Source: Herbaspirillum sp. alder98 (GTDB lineage Bacteria; Pseudomonadota; Gammaproteobacteria; Burkholderiales; Burkholderiaceae_D). From it: a DNA stretch of 64,000 nt. The translations under genes and the position numbers were made by a program. Location of the stretch: the NCBI RefSeq assembly GCF_020179755.1, contig NZ_JAIUCY010000016.1, positions 21,103 through 85,102 of the forward strand, in the 5' to 3' direction. Positions 47,626 to 57,640 of this stretch are shown here, piece by piece. The notes under the pieces are model-generated. The model searched no databases, was not told where the DNA came from, and saw only the letters and a list, made by a program, of their open reading frames with translations. Within the stretch, counting starts at the first letter, position 1; every line of letters begins with the position of its first letter.

Positions 47626-49411
47626 TCCGGATGCACAGGAGCAGCAGGAACTGCAGCGCCTGGCGGCGCTGCATTCATTGCATCTGCTCGACACCGGCGC
47701 CTCGGAAGACCTGGATAACATCACGCGTCTGTGCCAGAGCCTGTTCAAGGTGGCGGGCGCGTATGTGTCGCTGATCGACGCCGGCCGTCAATGGGTCAAG
47801 TCGCACAGCGGCGCCGAGATGTGCGCGCCTTCGCGCGAGCAGTCCTTCTGTCATTACACGGTTGCCCAGCGCAGCGTGATGGTGGTCGAAGATACGCTGG
47901 CCGATGCGCGCTTTCGCGACAATCCGATGGTGACCGGCCCGCAGCACATCCGCTTCTATGCCGGCGCGCCATTGCTGACACCGGACGGCTACGCCGTCGG
48001 CGCGCTGTGCCTGACCGATACCAGCGCCCGCACCTTTACCCCCGCCGAACGTCGCCAGTTGCAGCAACTGGCAGCGCTGGCGATGTCGCACATGCTGTTG
48101 CGCCGGGCGGTGGGCCGGGTCGACCCGCTGACCGGCATGCCCAACAAGTTCCAGTTGCGCGAAGACCTCGAAGCGCTGTCGCGCATCCCCACTGAAAACG
48201 GGGCCGACTCCGAACGCGTACTGGCCTATATCGACATGCCCGACGCCAATACCGGTTTCGAGATCGCCAGCGTGCTGGGCTCGCGCGTCTATGACGACCT
48301 GGTGCGCAATGTGGGCGCGCGACTGCAGCAACTGGTGGCGGGACGCGCGGATGTCTACCATGTCACCGATGCACGCTTTGCGCTGCTGTCCTCGCCGCGC
48401 CATGCGCACGATTTTGCCGATACCCTGCGGGCTGCCACGCCGGCCCTCGAGCAACCGGTCATCAGCATGTCGTTGCCGCTGAACCTGCCCAGTTACGGTG
48501 GCATCGTGACCGTCTCGCCGCAGCGCGAGAGCTTGCTCGACGCCCCCCGCAAAGCGGTCGCCGCGCTGCATGAAGCGTTCACTCGCCAGCGCCGCTGGAC
48601 GGTCTACGACGCCGATGCCGACCAGCGTCACCAGCGCAGTTTTCGATTGCTCAATGACATCCCGGATGCGATCACCGCCGATGGCGAATTCCAGCTGGCC
48701 TACCAGCCCAAGCTGGACCTGCACAGCGATCGTTATCATGGCGCCGAAGCGCTGCTGCGCTGGAGCCACCCCGAACTGGGCGCGATCTCACCGGCAGAAT
48801 TCATTCCGCTGGTCGAGCGCACGGCATTGATCCGCCCGGTCTCGGATTGGGTCATCGCCGCTGCCTTCAGGCAGATGGCCGCCTGGCGTGGCGATGGCAT
48901 GCACATGAAGCTGGCGATCAACCTGTCGGCGCCCAACTTCGAAGAGCCCGACATCGTGCAGCGGCTGGAACGCGCTTGCCAGGCAGCCGGCGTTGCCCCG
49001 GCCATGGTCGAGATCGAATGCACCGAAGGGCTGTGGATGCAAAGCCCCGCCGTGCTCAAGGTGTTGCACGAGATCCGTGACCTGGGCATGGGCCTGGCGC
49101 TGGATGACTTCGGCACCGGCTACAGCAACTTCGCCTATCTGCAGCACGTCCCGGCGTCGGTGGTCAAGATCGACCAGTCGCTGATTCGCCATCTCGACCA
49201 CAACGCGCGCGACCGGCGCATCGTGCAGTCCCTGATCACCCTGGCCAAGGAGCTGGACTACCGGATCGTCGCCGAAGGCGTGGAAACCGCCCAGACGCTG
49301 CAGATGATCCGCGACTGGGGCGTCGATGAAGCACAAGGCTATTACCTGGCCAGGCCCCTGACGCCATCCGCATTCGCCAGCCACGTGCGCGCGCCAAACC
49401 CGGCGCACTGA
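47618..49411 (+). CDS. GAF - degenerate GGDEF - EAL c-di-GMP phosphodiesterase
   Basis: The 597-residue soluble protein has an N-terminal GAF domain (about 10-165), a GGDEF-like domain (about 170-330) and an EAL domain (about 345-590). In the GGDEF domain the signature is replaced by VTDARFALL, so it cannot make c-di-GMP; it may bind GTP as a regulator. The EAL domain keeps [37 protein letters not shown] and EGVET and should be an active phosphodiesterase. The ATG at 47618 has GGAG upstream and overlaps the chemoreceptor stop; the frame open to 47489 is within that gene. Confidence 0.92.
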   Translation: MADPDAQEQQELQRLAALHSLHLLDTGASEDLDNITRLCQSLFKVAGAYVSLIDAGRQWVKSHSGAEMCAPSREQSFCHYTVAQRSVMVVEDTLADARFRDNPMVTGPQHIRFYAGAPLLTPDGYAVGALCLTDTSARTFTPAERRQLQQLAALAMSHMLLRRAVGRVDPLTGMPNKFQLREDLEALSRIPTENGADSERVLAYIDMPDANTGFEIASVLGSRVYDDLVRNVGARLQQLVAGRADVYHVTDARFALLSSPRHAHDFADTLRAATPALEQPVISMSLPLNLPSYGGIVTVSPQRESLLDAPRKAVAALHEAFTRQRRWTVYDADADQRHQRSFRLLNDIPDAITADGEFQLAYQPKLDLHSDRYHGAEALLRWSHPELGAISPAEFIPLVERTALIRPVSDWVIAAAFRQMAAWRGDGMHMKLAINLSAPNFEEPDIVQRLERACQAAGVAPAMVEIECTEGLWMQSPAVLKVLHEIRDLGMGLALDDFGTGYSNFAYLQHVPASVVKIDQSLIRHLDHNARDRRIVQSLITLAKELDYRIVAEGVETAQTLQMIRDWGVDEAQGYYLARPLTPSAFASHVRAPNPAH

Positions 49412-49731
49412 GTTCGCACGTCATCGTTCGGCCACGGCGACAAGTGTTTTCGGGCCCGGCGGTTCACGCAACAGCGTCCGATATGAGATGATGCTTGCTC
49501 GCTGCCGGACCACCTCGACATTGGCGCCGGCACTCATGGAAAAACATCGTCGCCTATCGGGAGCTGCCGCGGTCTCAACTGCGTTCTTGCCATCCTTTCG
49601 ATCCCTCCAGCATCGCTGCTGCGACGCGCGACGATGAACAATTGATCGCCCGCCTGCCCGCCCGTCTGCCCAACGCACACCGATATTGCGGCGACACCGC
49701 CAGCAGCAGGCTCGGCATTTGTGGAGATGGC
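49412..49731. other. intergenic stretch without recognisable gene
   Basis: This 320-base gap precedes the ABC exporter. The exporter frame is open leftwards to 49495 but has no ribosome-binding site or family similarity there. I see no repeat, hairpin or promoter that I can support. Confidence 0.5.
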
Positions 49732-51567
49732 ATGTTCGCCTGGTTCGAAAAACTGGTTCACCCCTACCCCGAAGCGCATCCCACGCCGCCACCGCGCGGC
49801 TTCATGCGTTTCATCTGGTTCTGTACCCGCGGAGTACGGGGCTACATTGGCGCCATGACGGCCGCTACCGCCATCATCGGCGTATTCGAGGCGCTGCTGT
49901 TTGCCATGCTCGGCCGCATCGTCGACTGGCTGTCCAAGGTCGAACCGTCACAGCTGTGGGCCGAGCAAGGCAACACCCTGCTGTGGCTGGGGCTGGTACT
50001 GGCGGCCAGTCCGCTGCTGATCGCATTGCAGACGCTGTTCAAGCACCAGACGCTGGCGGGCAACTTCCCGATGCTGCTGCGCTGGAACTTCCACCGCCTG
50101 ATGCTCAGCCAGAGCATGAGTTTCTACCAGAACGAATTTGCCGGCCGGGTCGCCACCAAGGTCATGCAGACCTCGCTGGCGGTGCGCGACTTCTGCATGA
50201 TCACCGGCGACATCCTGGTGTTCATCACGATCTATTTCGTGACCCTGATCGGTATCGTCGGCACCTTCGATTTCTACCTGCTGCTGCCCTTCTTCGTCTG
50301 GCTGGCGGCCTTTGCGGTGGCCATGCGCTACTTTGTGCCGCGCCTGTCCAAGGTGGCGCGCCACCAGGCCGATGCGCGTTCGCTGATGACCGGTCGCATC
50401 ACCGATGCCTACACCAATATCGCCACCGTCAAACTGTTCTCGCACGCTGGCCGCGAAGCCAGCTATGCGCGCAGCGCCATGCGTGAATTCCTGTTCACGG
50501 TCAATCAGCAGATGCGCCTGGTGTCGGGCTTCGAGGTCGTCAACCACATCCTCAACATGGTGCTCATCATCGGCACCACCGGCATGGCGCTGTACCTCTG
50601 GACCGAGGGCAAGGTCGGCATTGGCGCGGTCGCCGCCGCCACGGCGATGGCGCTGCGCCTGAACGGCATCGCCCACTGGGTCATGTGGGAGATGTCGGCC
50701 CTGTTCGAACACGTGGGCACGGTGCAGGACGGCATCAACACGCTGGCCCGCGCGCATGACGTGAAGGACGCCGACGATGCACGCCCGTTGCAGGTCACCC
50801 AGGGCGAGCTGCGCTTCGAGCAGGTCAGCTTCAGTTATGGCGGCAGCGCACCGCGCCCGGTGGTGGACCAGCTCGACCTGACCATTCGCCCCGGCGAAAA
50901 GATCGGCCTGGTGGGCCGCTCGGGCGCCGGCAAGTCGACCATCGTCAACCTGCTGCTGCGCTTCTACGATATCGAAGGCGGACGCATCACCATCGATGGC
51001 CAGGATATCGCGCACGTCACGCAGGACAGCCTGCGCGCGCAGATCGGCATGGTCACGCAGGACACCTCGCTGCTGCACCGCTCGGTGCGTGACAACATCC
51101 TCTACGGCCGTCCCGATGCCGGCGACGACGACATGATCCACGCCGCCCGCCGCGCCGAGGCGCACGACTTCATCGGCACGCTGAGCGACGCCAAGGAACG
51201 TAAAGGCTACGACGCGCATGTCGGTGAACGCGGCGTCAAGCTGTCGGGTGGCCAGCGCCAGCGCATTGCGATTGCGCGCGTGATGCTGAAGGATGCGCCC
51301 ATCCTGCTGCTGGACGAAGCCACCAGCGCGCTCGACTCCGAAGTGGAAGCGGCGATCCAGACCAGCCTGTACAAGCTGATGGAAGGCAAGACCGTGGTCG
51401 CCATCGCGCACCGCCTGTCGACCATCGCCGCAATGGATCGCCTGATCGTGCTGGACCAGGGGCGTATCGTCGAACAGGGAAGCCATAGTGAACTGCTGGC
51501 GGCCAACGGGCTTTATGCCCGTTTGTGGTCGCACCAGAGCGGTGGTTTCCTGGGCGAGGAAGACTAA
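49732..51567 (+). CDS. ABC exporter, fused membrane and ATPase domains
   Basis: The 611-residue half-transporter has six membrane helices (about 35-320) with a family-typical intracellular loop (TDAYTNIATVKLFSHAGRE) and an ATPase with Walker A GRSGAGKST, signature LSGGQRQR and Walker B ILLLDEATSALD. It would act as a homodimer in the inner membrane to export a lipid, peptide or drug; the substrate is unknown. GGAGATGGC directly precedes the ATG at 49732. The gene is followed by a strong terminator. Confidence 0.93.
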   Translation: MFAWFEKLVHPYPEAHPTPPPRGFMRFIWFCTRGVRGYIGAMTAATAIIGVFEALLFAMLGRIVDWLSKVEPSQLWAEQGNTLLWLGLVLAASPLLIALQTLFKHQTLAGNFPMLLRWNFHRLMLSQSMSFYQNEFAGRVATKVMQTSLAVRDFCMITGDILVFITIYFVTLIGIVGTFDFYLLLPFFVWLAAFAVAMRYFVPRLSKVARHQADARSLMTGRITDAYTNIATVKLFSHAGREASYARSAMREFLFTVNQQMRLVSGFEVVNHILNMVLIIGTTGMALYLWTEGKVGIGAVAAATAMALRLNGIAHWVMWEMSALFEHVGTVQDGINTLARAHDVKDADDARPLQVTQGELRFEQVSFSYGGSAPRPVVDQLDLTIRPGEKIGLVGRSGAGKSTIVNLLLRFYDIEGGRITIDGQDIAHVTQDSLRAQIGMVTQDTSLLHRSVRDNILYGRPDAGDDDMIHAARRAEAHDFIGTLSDAKERKGYDAHVGERGVKLSGGQRQRIAIARVMLKDAPILLLDEATSALDSEVEAAIQTSLYKLMEGKTVVAIAHRLSTIAAMDRLIVLDQGRIVEQGSHSELLAANGLYARLWSHQSGGFLGEED

Positions 51568-51584
51568 GTTTTTCTGCTCTGACG

Positions 51585-51612
51585 AAAAAGGCGCACCGAG
51601 GTGCGCCTTTTT
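51585..51612. terminator. bidirectional terminator between the ABC exporter and bglX
   Basis: AAAAAGGCGCAC and its perfect complement pair around a CGAG loop, with T runs on both strands. The stem is the same as in the terminator at 55837-55866. Confidence 0.9.
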
Positions 51613-51635
51613 TCTTTCCTGTTACCTGCGATGCT

Positions 51636-53993
51636 TCAATCGACCAGCGTAAAGGAAGCGGTCTTCACGTCCTTCGAATCCAGTCCCACCTGCACCTGGA
51701 ATTCACCCGGCTCGGCCACCTGTTCAAGCTTGGCGTTATAGAACTGCAGGGCCTTGGCGTCGATGGTGAAACTGACGCGTTTTTCTTCGCCCGGCTGCAG
51801 GGTCAGCTTGCGAAAATCCTTCAGCTCCTTGACCGGCCGCACCACCGAAGCGGCGACGTCGCGAATGTACAGTTGCACCACCGTAGCGCCGGCACGACGG
51901 CCGGTGTTCTTGACCGTGACGCTGGCCTCGAGACGACCATCGGCCTTCATCGTCGGTTGCGACACCGCCACGCCGGACAGGCTGAACTCGGTATAGCTCA
52001 GGCCATAGCCGAAGGGATACAGCGGGCCGTTGGGCTCTTCGAAATACTGCGACGTGTAGTTGCCGGGCTTGCCTTCGGTGAAGGGGCGTCCCAGGCGCGA
52101 ATGATTGTAGTAGCTGGGGATCTGGCCCACCGAGCGCGGGAAGGTGATCGGCAGCTTGCCCGACGGGTTGACGTCGCCCAGCAGGATGTCGGCAATCGCG
52201 TGGCCGCCTTCGATGCCGGTGTACCAGGTCTCGAGGACCGCCGAAGCATTCTCGCGGGCCCAGTTCAGATCGAGCGGGCGACCGTTCATCAGCACCAGCA
52301 CCAATGGCTTGCCGGTGGCCTTGAGTGCCTTGAGCAAGGCCATCTGGTTCTCCGGCAGGGTCAGTTGGGTACGGCTCGACGACTCGTGCGACATGCCACG
52401 CGACTCACCCACTGCCGCCACCACCACATCGGCGCGGCGTGCGACGCTGACGGCTTCGGCGATCATCGTCTGCGGTGAGCGCTTGTCCTGCACCACCTCG
52501 GGATCGTCCCAGTTCAGGAAGTTGAGGTAGTCGACGATATGCTTGTCTTCGGTGATGTTGGCGCCGCGTGCGTACAGCAACTTGCCGTGCTCGCCCAGTG
52601 CTGCCTGCAAACCCTGTCGCACGGTCACGGTCTGCTTGTCGACGCCGCTGCCGGACCAGCTGCCAAGCATGTCGATATGCGAATCGGCCAATGGCCCCAC
52701 CAGCGCCACCGTGCCCGACTTCTTCAGCGGCAGCGTGGCGTTGCGGTTCTCCAGCAGCACCATCGACTGCTGCGCCACCGTGCGTGCCGCAGCGCGGTGC
52801 AGGCGACTCTCGGCATTGACCTCGGCCGGATCGCCATCGGCGCGACCGATGCGCACGTAGGGGTCATGAAACAGGCCCATGTCGTACTTGGCGCCCAGGA
52901 TCTCGCGCACGGCGCTATCGAGCTCCTGGGGCTTCACGCGGCCACTCTTGAGCAAGCCCGGCAACTGACCCAGGTACACATGGTCGGCCATGCTCATGTC
53001 GGTGCCGGCCTTGATCGCCAGTTGCGCCGCTTCGGTCTCGTCATGCGCCACGCCGTGGTTGACCAGCTCGGTGATGGCGCCGTGGTCGCTCACCGTCAAT
53101 CCCTTGAATCCCCATTGCCGGCGCAACAGGTCCTGCAGCAGCCAGACGTTGGACGTGGCGGGCGTGCCGTTGATCGAATTGAGCGCCACCATCACGGCGC
53201 CGGCGCCGGCATCGACTGCTGCCTTGTAGGGCGGCAGGTAATCGTTGAACATGCGCTGCGGGTCCATGTTGACCACGTTGTAGTCGCGTCCGCCCTCGAC
53301 GGCGCCATACAGCGCAAAGTGCTTCACTGCCGCCATCACGCGGTTGCCGGCAATCGGGGTCTGCTCGCCCTGCAGCGCCCGCACCGACACCTCGGCGATG
53401 CGCGACACCAGATAGGGGTCTTCGCCGAAGCCTTCCGAGGTGCGGCCCCAGCGCGGATCGCGACTGATATCGACCATCGGTGCAAAGGTCATGTCGATGC
53501 CGTCAGCGGCGGCTTCCTCGGCCGCAGTGCGCATGGCCGTGGCCACCACGTTCAGGTCCCAGGACGATGCCAGGCCGAGACCGATCGGAAAGGTGGTGCG
53601 GTGGCCGTGAATGACATCGTAGGCAAAGAACAGCGGGATCTTCAGGCGCGAGCGCATGGCGCCATCCTGCAGCGGACGGTTGTCGGCACGGGTGACCGAA
53701 TTGAAGGTGCCGCCGACCCGGCCGGCGGCGAGTTCATCGGCCAACTTCTTGGCCGGCATGTCGGGAGCGATACTGACCAGGCGCAACTGGCCGATCTTTT
53801 CGTCGACCGTCATCTGCCCCAGCAGGTCGTCGATGAAGGCTGTCTTGTTGCCCAGCAACTCTGGCTTGGCCTGGGCGTGCGCCACGGGCGCGAAGGCAAA
53901 AGCGGCGCAGGCCAGCGCGCACAGCATGGCGGCCTGGCGAATGCGGGGAGCGCGCGCAGGCGCGGATATCCTGTTGGATAGGTGGGTTGGCAC
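51636..53993 (-). CDS. bglX: periplasmic beta-glucosidase, GH3 family
   Basis: The 785-residue enzyme has a signal peptide ending near AHA-QA (residue 40-41), the GH3 N-terminal barrel (about 50-370), the C-terminal GH3 domain and a fibronectin-III-like domain at the end (from about 690). The nucleophile is the Asp in TVSDHGAI. KHFALYGAVEGGRDYN and DPRWGRTSEGFGEDP are conserved. It hydrolyses beta-glucosides in the periplasm. The start is GTG at 53993, well supported by GAGAGGA before it and by the Arg-rich n-region it adds to the signal peptide. It is divergent from opgG. Confidence 0.93.
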   Translation of the reverse strand: MPTHLSNRISAPARAPRIRQAAMLCALACAAFAFAPVAHAQAKPELLGNKTAFIDDLLGQMTVDEKIGQLRLVSIAPDMPAKKLADELAAGRVGGTFNSVTRADNRPLQDGAMRSRLKIPLFFAYDVIHGHRTTFPIGLGLASSWDLNVVATAMRTAAEEAAADGIDMTFAPMVDISRDPRWGRTSEGFGEDPYLVSRIAEVSVRALQGEQTPIAGNRVMAAVKHFALYGAVEGGRDYNVVNMDPQRMFNDYLPPYKAAVDAGAGAVMVALNSINGTPATSNVWLLQDLLRRQWGFKGLTVSDHGAITELVNHGVAHDETEAAQLAIKAGTDMSMADHVYLGQLPGLLKSGRVKPQELDSAVREILGAKYDMGLFHDPYVRIGRADGDPAEVNAESRLHRAAARTVAQQSMVLLENRNATLPLKKSGTVALVGPLADSHIDMLGSWSGSGVDKQTVTVRQGLQAALGEHGKLLYARGANITEDKHIVDYLNFLNWDDPEVVQDKRSPQTMIAEAVSVARRADVVVAAVGESRGMSHESSSRTQLTLPENQMALLKALKATGKPLVLVLMNGRPLDLNWARENASAVLETWYTGIEGGHAIADILLGDVNPSGKLPITFPRSVGQIPSYYNHSRLGRPFTEGKPGNYTSQYFEEPNGPLYPFGYGLSYTEFSLSGVAVSQPTMKADGRLEASVTVKNTGRRAGATVVQLYIRDVAASVVRPVKELKDFRKLTLQPGEEKRVSFTIDAKALQFYNAKLEQVAEPGEFQVQVGLDSKDVKTASFTLVD

Positions 53994-54243
53994 TCGATTC
54001 CTCTCTTTTGCAAAACTTTGGCGGCGTCAACCCCTCTTAGGGGAGCGCGGCCTGAAAATGGCGGGTGCGTCGATGGCGCGATTGATGCTTATGGGATGCT
54101 GCTGTTCTATGACGCGCCGTCAGCGACAACGGTTCGCTATATTATTCTGTTTTGTTAGTTGAAGGCGTCCCTGTGTCACGCGCAGGACCGCCAGCCTGAT
54201 TCCTGGCCGCGCTGTTGCGTACGGCCTTCACGATGGAGATTCG
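53994..54243. promoter_or_regulatory. divergent control region of bglX and opgG
   Basis: This 250-base gap carries the promoters of both genes. A small inverted repeat CCCCT-CTT-AGGGG lies at 54031-54043, and an AT-rich run TATATTATT at 54138-54146 is a possible -10 region for opgG. No convincing -35 was found. Confidence 0.4.
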
Positions 54244-55821
54244 ATGATTCTGAATGTATTGCGACGCCTGCCGCTGGGTGGTGCACTGATGTTGTCCGCG
54301 ACATTGCTGGCCACTACGGCGCAGGGGCAATCCTTTTCGCTGGAACAGGTGACGGCCAAGGCGCAGGCACTGGCCGGCCAGACCTACCAGAAACCGGTAA
54401 GCAACCTGCCGCCGGTGTTCTCCAGCATGCAGTTCGCCGACTACATGAAGATCCAGCCGCGGGCCGAAAAGTTCGAGTGGCGCGACCAGAAGACGCCGTT
54501 CAAGCTGGCCTTCTACCACCAGGGCATGCAGTTCAATGCGCCGGTGCAGATCCACGAACTGGTGGGTGGGCGCGTGCAGGAGATCGGCTATAGTCCCGAC
54601 CGCTTCAACTTCGGCGACCTGTCATTCGATCGCGATGTGACATCGCGCCTGGGCTATGCCGGTTTTCGCGTGGTCTATCCGGTCAATAGCGCCGGCAAGG
54701 AAGACGAGGTCATGAGCGTGCTGGGCGCCAGCTATTTCCGCGTCATCGGGCGCGGCCAGATATATGGCTTGTCGGGACGTGGGCTGGCGCTCGATACGGC
54801 GACCATGACCGGCGAGGAATTTCCTAACTTCACCGAGTTCTGGATCCAGCGTCCGGCCCCGGGCGACAAGCAGCTGACCTTTTATGCGCTGCTCGATTCG
54901 CCACGCGCCACCGGCGCCTACAAGTTCGTGCTCACGCCAGGCCAGGACTCGCTGCTGGATGTGCAGGCGCGCGTGTTTCTGCGCGGCGAGGTGGCCCGCC
55001 TGGGCATCGCGCCCTTGACCAGCATGTTCCTGTTCGGGCCCAACCAGCAATCGTCGAAGCGTAATTTCCGGCCGGCGATCCATGACTCCAACGGCCTGCA
55101 GATCCACACCGGCGCCGGTGAATGGCTGTGGCGCCCGCTCAACGATCCGCAGAACGTCGAAGTCAGTTCTTTCGAGGTGACCAATCCACGCGGCTTCGGC
55201 CTCTTGCAGCGCGGCCGCGAGTTCGCCAACTTCGAAGACCTCAAGGATCGCTACGACCTGCGCCCGAGCGCCTGGATCGAACCTCGTGGCGACTGGGGAC
55301 GCGGTGCGGTCCAGTTGGTCGAGATTCCGACCGCCGACGAGACCAACGACAACATCGTGGCCTACTGGGTGCCGGCGCAGTTGCCTCCGAAGGGCGTGCC
55401 GCTGCAGTTCGATTACCGCATGCACTGGACCATGGATGAAGCGTCGTTGCTGGACAAGGAAGTCGGTTGGGTGCGCAAGACTTTCCATACCGATGGCGAA
55501 CTGACCCAGGCCAACCTGATCCGCCACTTCGATGGCTCCACCGCGCTGCTGGTCGACTTCACCGGCCCGGTATTGCAAAAGCTGGCCGCCGGCGAGACAG
55601 TGCGCCCGGTCATCAGCGTGAGCAACAACGGCGAAATCATCGACAGCCAGTTGCAGCCGAACCCGGCCACCGGTGGCTGGCGCCTGGCATTGCGGGTGAA
55701 GGTCAAGAATGTGGCGCAGGCGGTCGAACTGCGCGCGGCGCTGGTCAGCGACAAGCGCACCCTGACCGAAACCTGGAGCTACCAGTTGCCACCGCGCTCG
55801 GATGTGCAACGCTCGTTCTGA
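54244..55821 (+). CDS. opgG: periplasmic glucan biosynthesis protein OpgG
   Basis: The 525-residue protein has a signal peptide cleaved near AQG-QS (residue 28-29) and the MdoG domain over the remainder. Conserved parts are [33 protein letters not shown] and [13 protein letters not shown]. OpgG shapes or branches osmoregulated beta-glucans in the periplasm after OpgH makes the backbone. No opgH gene follows, which is unusual because the two genes are often adjacent. GGAG precedes the ATG. Confidence 0.95.
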   Translation: MILNVLRRLPLGGALMLSATLLATTAQGQSFSLEQVTAKAQALAGQTYQKPVSNLPPVFSSMQFADYMKIQPRAEKFEWRDQKTPFKLAFYHQGMQFNAPVQIHELVGGRVQEIGYSPDRFNFGDLSFDRDVTSRLGYAGFRVVYPVNSAGKEDEVMSVLGASYFRVIGRGQIYGLSGRGLALDTATMTGEEFPNFTEFWIQRPAPGDKQLTFYALLDSPRATGAYKFVLTPGQDSLLDVQARVFLRGEVARLGIAPLTSMFLFGPNQQSSKRNFRPAIHDSNGLQIHTGAGEWLWRPLNDPQNVEVSSFEVTNPRGFGLLQRGREFANFEDLKDRYDLRPSAWIEPRGDWGRGAVQLVEIPTADETNDNIVAYWVPAQLPPKGVPLQFDYRMHWTMDEASLLDKEVGWVRKTFHTDGELTQANLIRHFDGSTALLVDFTGPVLQKLAAGETVRPVISVSNNGEIIDSQLQPNPATGGWRLALRVKVKNVAQAVELRAALVSDKRTLTETWSYQLPPRSDVQRSF

Positions 55822-55836
55822 TGCGATGGCACTAAC

Positions 55837-55866
55837 GAAAAAGGCGCACTGCGGTGCGCCTTTTTC
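55837..55866. terminator. bidirectional terminator between opgG and parB
   Basis: GAAAAAGGCGCAC and its perfect complement pair around TGCG, with T runs on both strands. The stem matches that at 51585-51612. Confidence 0.9.
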
Positions 55867-55896
55867 ATGTCCTCTTCGTTGCTGCCGACCACATTG

Positions 55897-56814
55897 CTAC
55901 TGCTGCTCAGCCCCGCCGCGCAAACGCGTGATGACGCTATCGAGCGCATCGAGGTCGTTGAAGTCGATGATCAGTTGACCACGGTTCTTGGCGCCGGTCT
56001 TGATGTTGACCTGGGTCGCCAGCAGGTCGGACAGCTCTTCTTCCAGACGGGCGATGTCGCGTGATTTCTCGCGCGCGTCACGCGGCTTGACGGCCTGCTC
56101 GGCCGAGGAACGGGTCACCAGTTTTTCGGCGTCGCGCACCGACATGCGCTTGGCCACCACCTGGTTGGCCAGCTGGATCTGGGTCGCGGCATCCACCGCC
56201 AGCAAGGCGCGGGCATGGCCCATGTCGATGTCACCGGCCATCAGCATGGTCTGCACCGGCTTGGCCAGATTCAACAGGCGCAGCAGGTTCGATACCGCGC
56301 TGCGCGAACGACCGACGGCCAGCGCGGCCTGCTCATGGGTGAAGGAGAAATCGGTGATCAGGCGATGAATGCCCTGCGCCTCTTCCAGCGGGTTGAGGTC
56401 TTCGCGCTGCATGTTCTCGACCAGCGCCATGGCGGCGGTGGTCTGGTCATCGACATTGCGCACCAGCACCGGCACCTCGGTCAGGCCGGCCAGCTTGGCA
56501 GCGCGAAAACGACGTTCGCCGGCAATGATCTCGTAGACATCACGCCCGTTCTTGTTGCCGATGGCGCGAATCAGGATCGGCTGCAGCAGCCCCTGTTCCT
56601 TGATCGACGCGGCCAACTCGTTGAGCGCACCTTCGTCCATGCGGCTGCGCGGCTGGTATTTGCCGGCCTGCAGCTCGGTCACTGGCATCACGGTCGGCAA
56701 ACCAGGCGCGGACGCTTCCTGCGCCTCTTCGGTGATGTCGGAGGAGCCGCCGAGCAGCGCTTCGAGGCCGCGCCCCAGTCCCTTGGATTTTTTGGTTGCC
56801 ATAGATGTTGCCAT
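55897..56814 (-). CDS. parB: chromosome partitioning protein ParB
   Basis: The 305-residue protein has the short basic N terminus (KGLGRGLEALLG, contacts ParA), the CTP-binding domain with GERRFRAAKLAG, the helix-turn-helix that reads parS (EQAALAVGRSRSAVSNLLRLL) and a C-terminal dimerisation domain. It loads on parS and slides along DNA as a CTP-dependent clamp. Three perfect parS sites lie 3-6 kb away. The ATG at 56814 has CAGGT nearby; the ATG at 56802 is the alternative. The parA stop is 45 bases upstream. Confidence 0.97.
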   Translation of the reverse strand: MATSMATKKSKGLGRGLEALLGGSSDITEEAQEASAPGLPTVMPVTELQAGKYQPRSRMDEGALNELAASIKEQGLLQPILIRAIGNKNGRDVYEIIAGERRFRAAKLAGLTEVPVLVRNVDDQTTAAMALVENMQREDLNPLEEAQGIHRLITDFSFTHEQAALAVGRSRSAVSNLLRLLNLAKPVQTMLMAGDIDMGHARALLAVDAATQIQLANQVVAKRMSVRDAEKLVTRSSAEQAVKPRDAREKSRDIARLEEELSDLLATQVNIKTGAKNRGQLIIDFNDLDALDSVITRLRGGAEQQ

Positions 56815-56859
56815 TCGATACCTGATAAAAAACTTCGCGCGAACGCGACACAAATAAAC

Positions 56860-57630
56860 TTAGAGCGTCTTGATGCGCTCGACCATCTCGGCGCCGAACG
56901 CGATGTAGGCCTGCGCACCCTTCGAGGAAGGATCAAAGGTCACCCCCGGCATGCCGTAGGACGGTGCTTCGGCCAGCCTCACGTTGCGCGGGATGACGGT
57001 CTTGAAGACCTTGTCGCCGAAGTGCTGTTCGAGCTGGTCGGAGACCTGCTGCGAGAGCGTCATGCGAGGATCGAACATGACCCGCAACAAACCGATCACC
57101 TTGAGTTCGGGGTTGAGCTTGGCATGTACCTTCTTGATGGTATTGACCAGGTCCGACAGCCCTTCAAGCGCGTAGTACTCGCACTGCATCGGAATGATCA
57201 CGCCATGCGCCGAACAAAGGCCATTGAGGGTCAGCATCGACAGCGCCGGCGGGCAATCGATGAGGATGAAATCGTAGTCGTCGGCGACGCTGGCGAAGGC
57301 GATCTTCAGGCGCGCTTCGCGCTGTTCCAGCGAGACCATCTCGACTTCGGCGCCCGCCAGTTCGCGGTTGGCCGGCAGCACGTCGAAACCACCCGATTCG
57401 GACCGGCGACGCACGGTGGCGATATCGGACATGCCCAGCAACACTTCGTAGATCGTGGCATCGAGCTCGGACTTGTTGATGCCCGCGCCCATGGTGGCGT
57501 TGCCCTGCGGATCAAGATCGGCCAGCAATACCCGCTGGTTCAACTGGGCCAGGCCGGCCGCGAGGTTGACGGCGGTGGTCGTCTTGCCGACTCCGCCTTT
57601 CTGGTTTGCGACGCAAAAGATTTTAGCCAT
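56860..57630 (-). CDS. parA: chromosome partitioning ATPase ParA
   Basis: The 256-residue protein has the deviant Walker A KGGVGKTT (11-18), Walker A' LLADLDPQGN and Walker B FILIDCPP of ParA/Soj ATPases. It has no N-terminal DNA-binding domain, as expected for chromosomal ParA. With ParB it moves origins to the cell poles. It follows the LysE gene by 10 bases and precedes parB. Confidence 0.97.
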   Translation of the reverse strand: MAKIFCVANQKGGVGKTTTAVNLAAGLAQLNQRVLLADLDPQGNATMGAGINKSELDATIYEVLLGMSDIATVRRRSESGGFDVLPANRELAGAEVEMVSLEQREARLKIAFASVADDYDFILIDCPPALSMLTLNGLCSAHGVIIPMQCEYYALEGLSDLVNTIKKVHAKLNPELKVIGLLRVMFDPRMTLSQQVSDQLEQHFGDKVFKTVIPRNVRLAEAPSYGMPGVTFDPSSKGAQAYIAFGAEMVERIKTL

Positions 57631-57640
57631 ATTGTTTTGA

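Noticed and set aside
49495..49731. N-terminal extension of the ABC exporter
   Set aside because: The first 79 codons have no family similarity or ribosome-binding site, whereas GGAGATGGC directly precedes the ATG at 49732.
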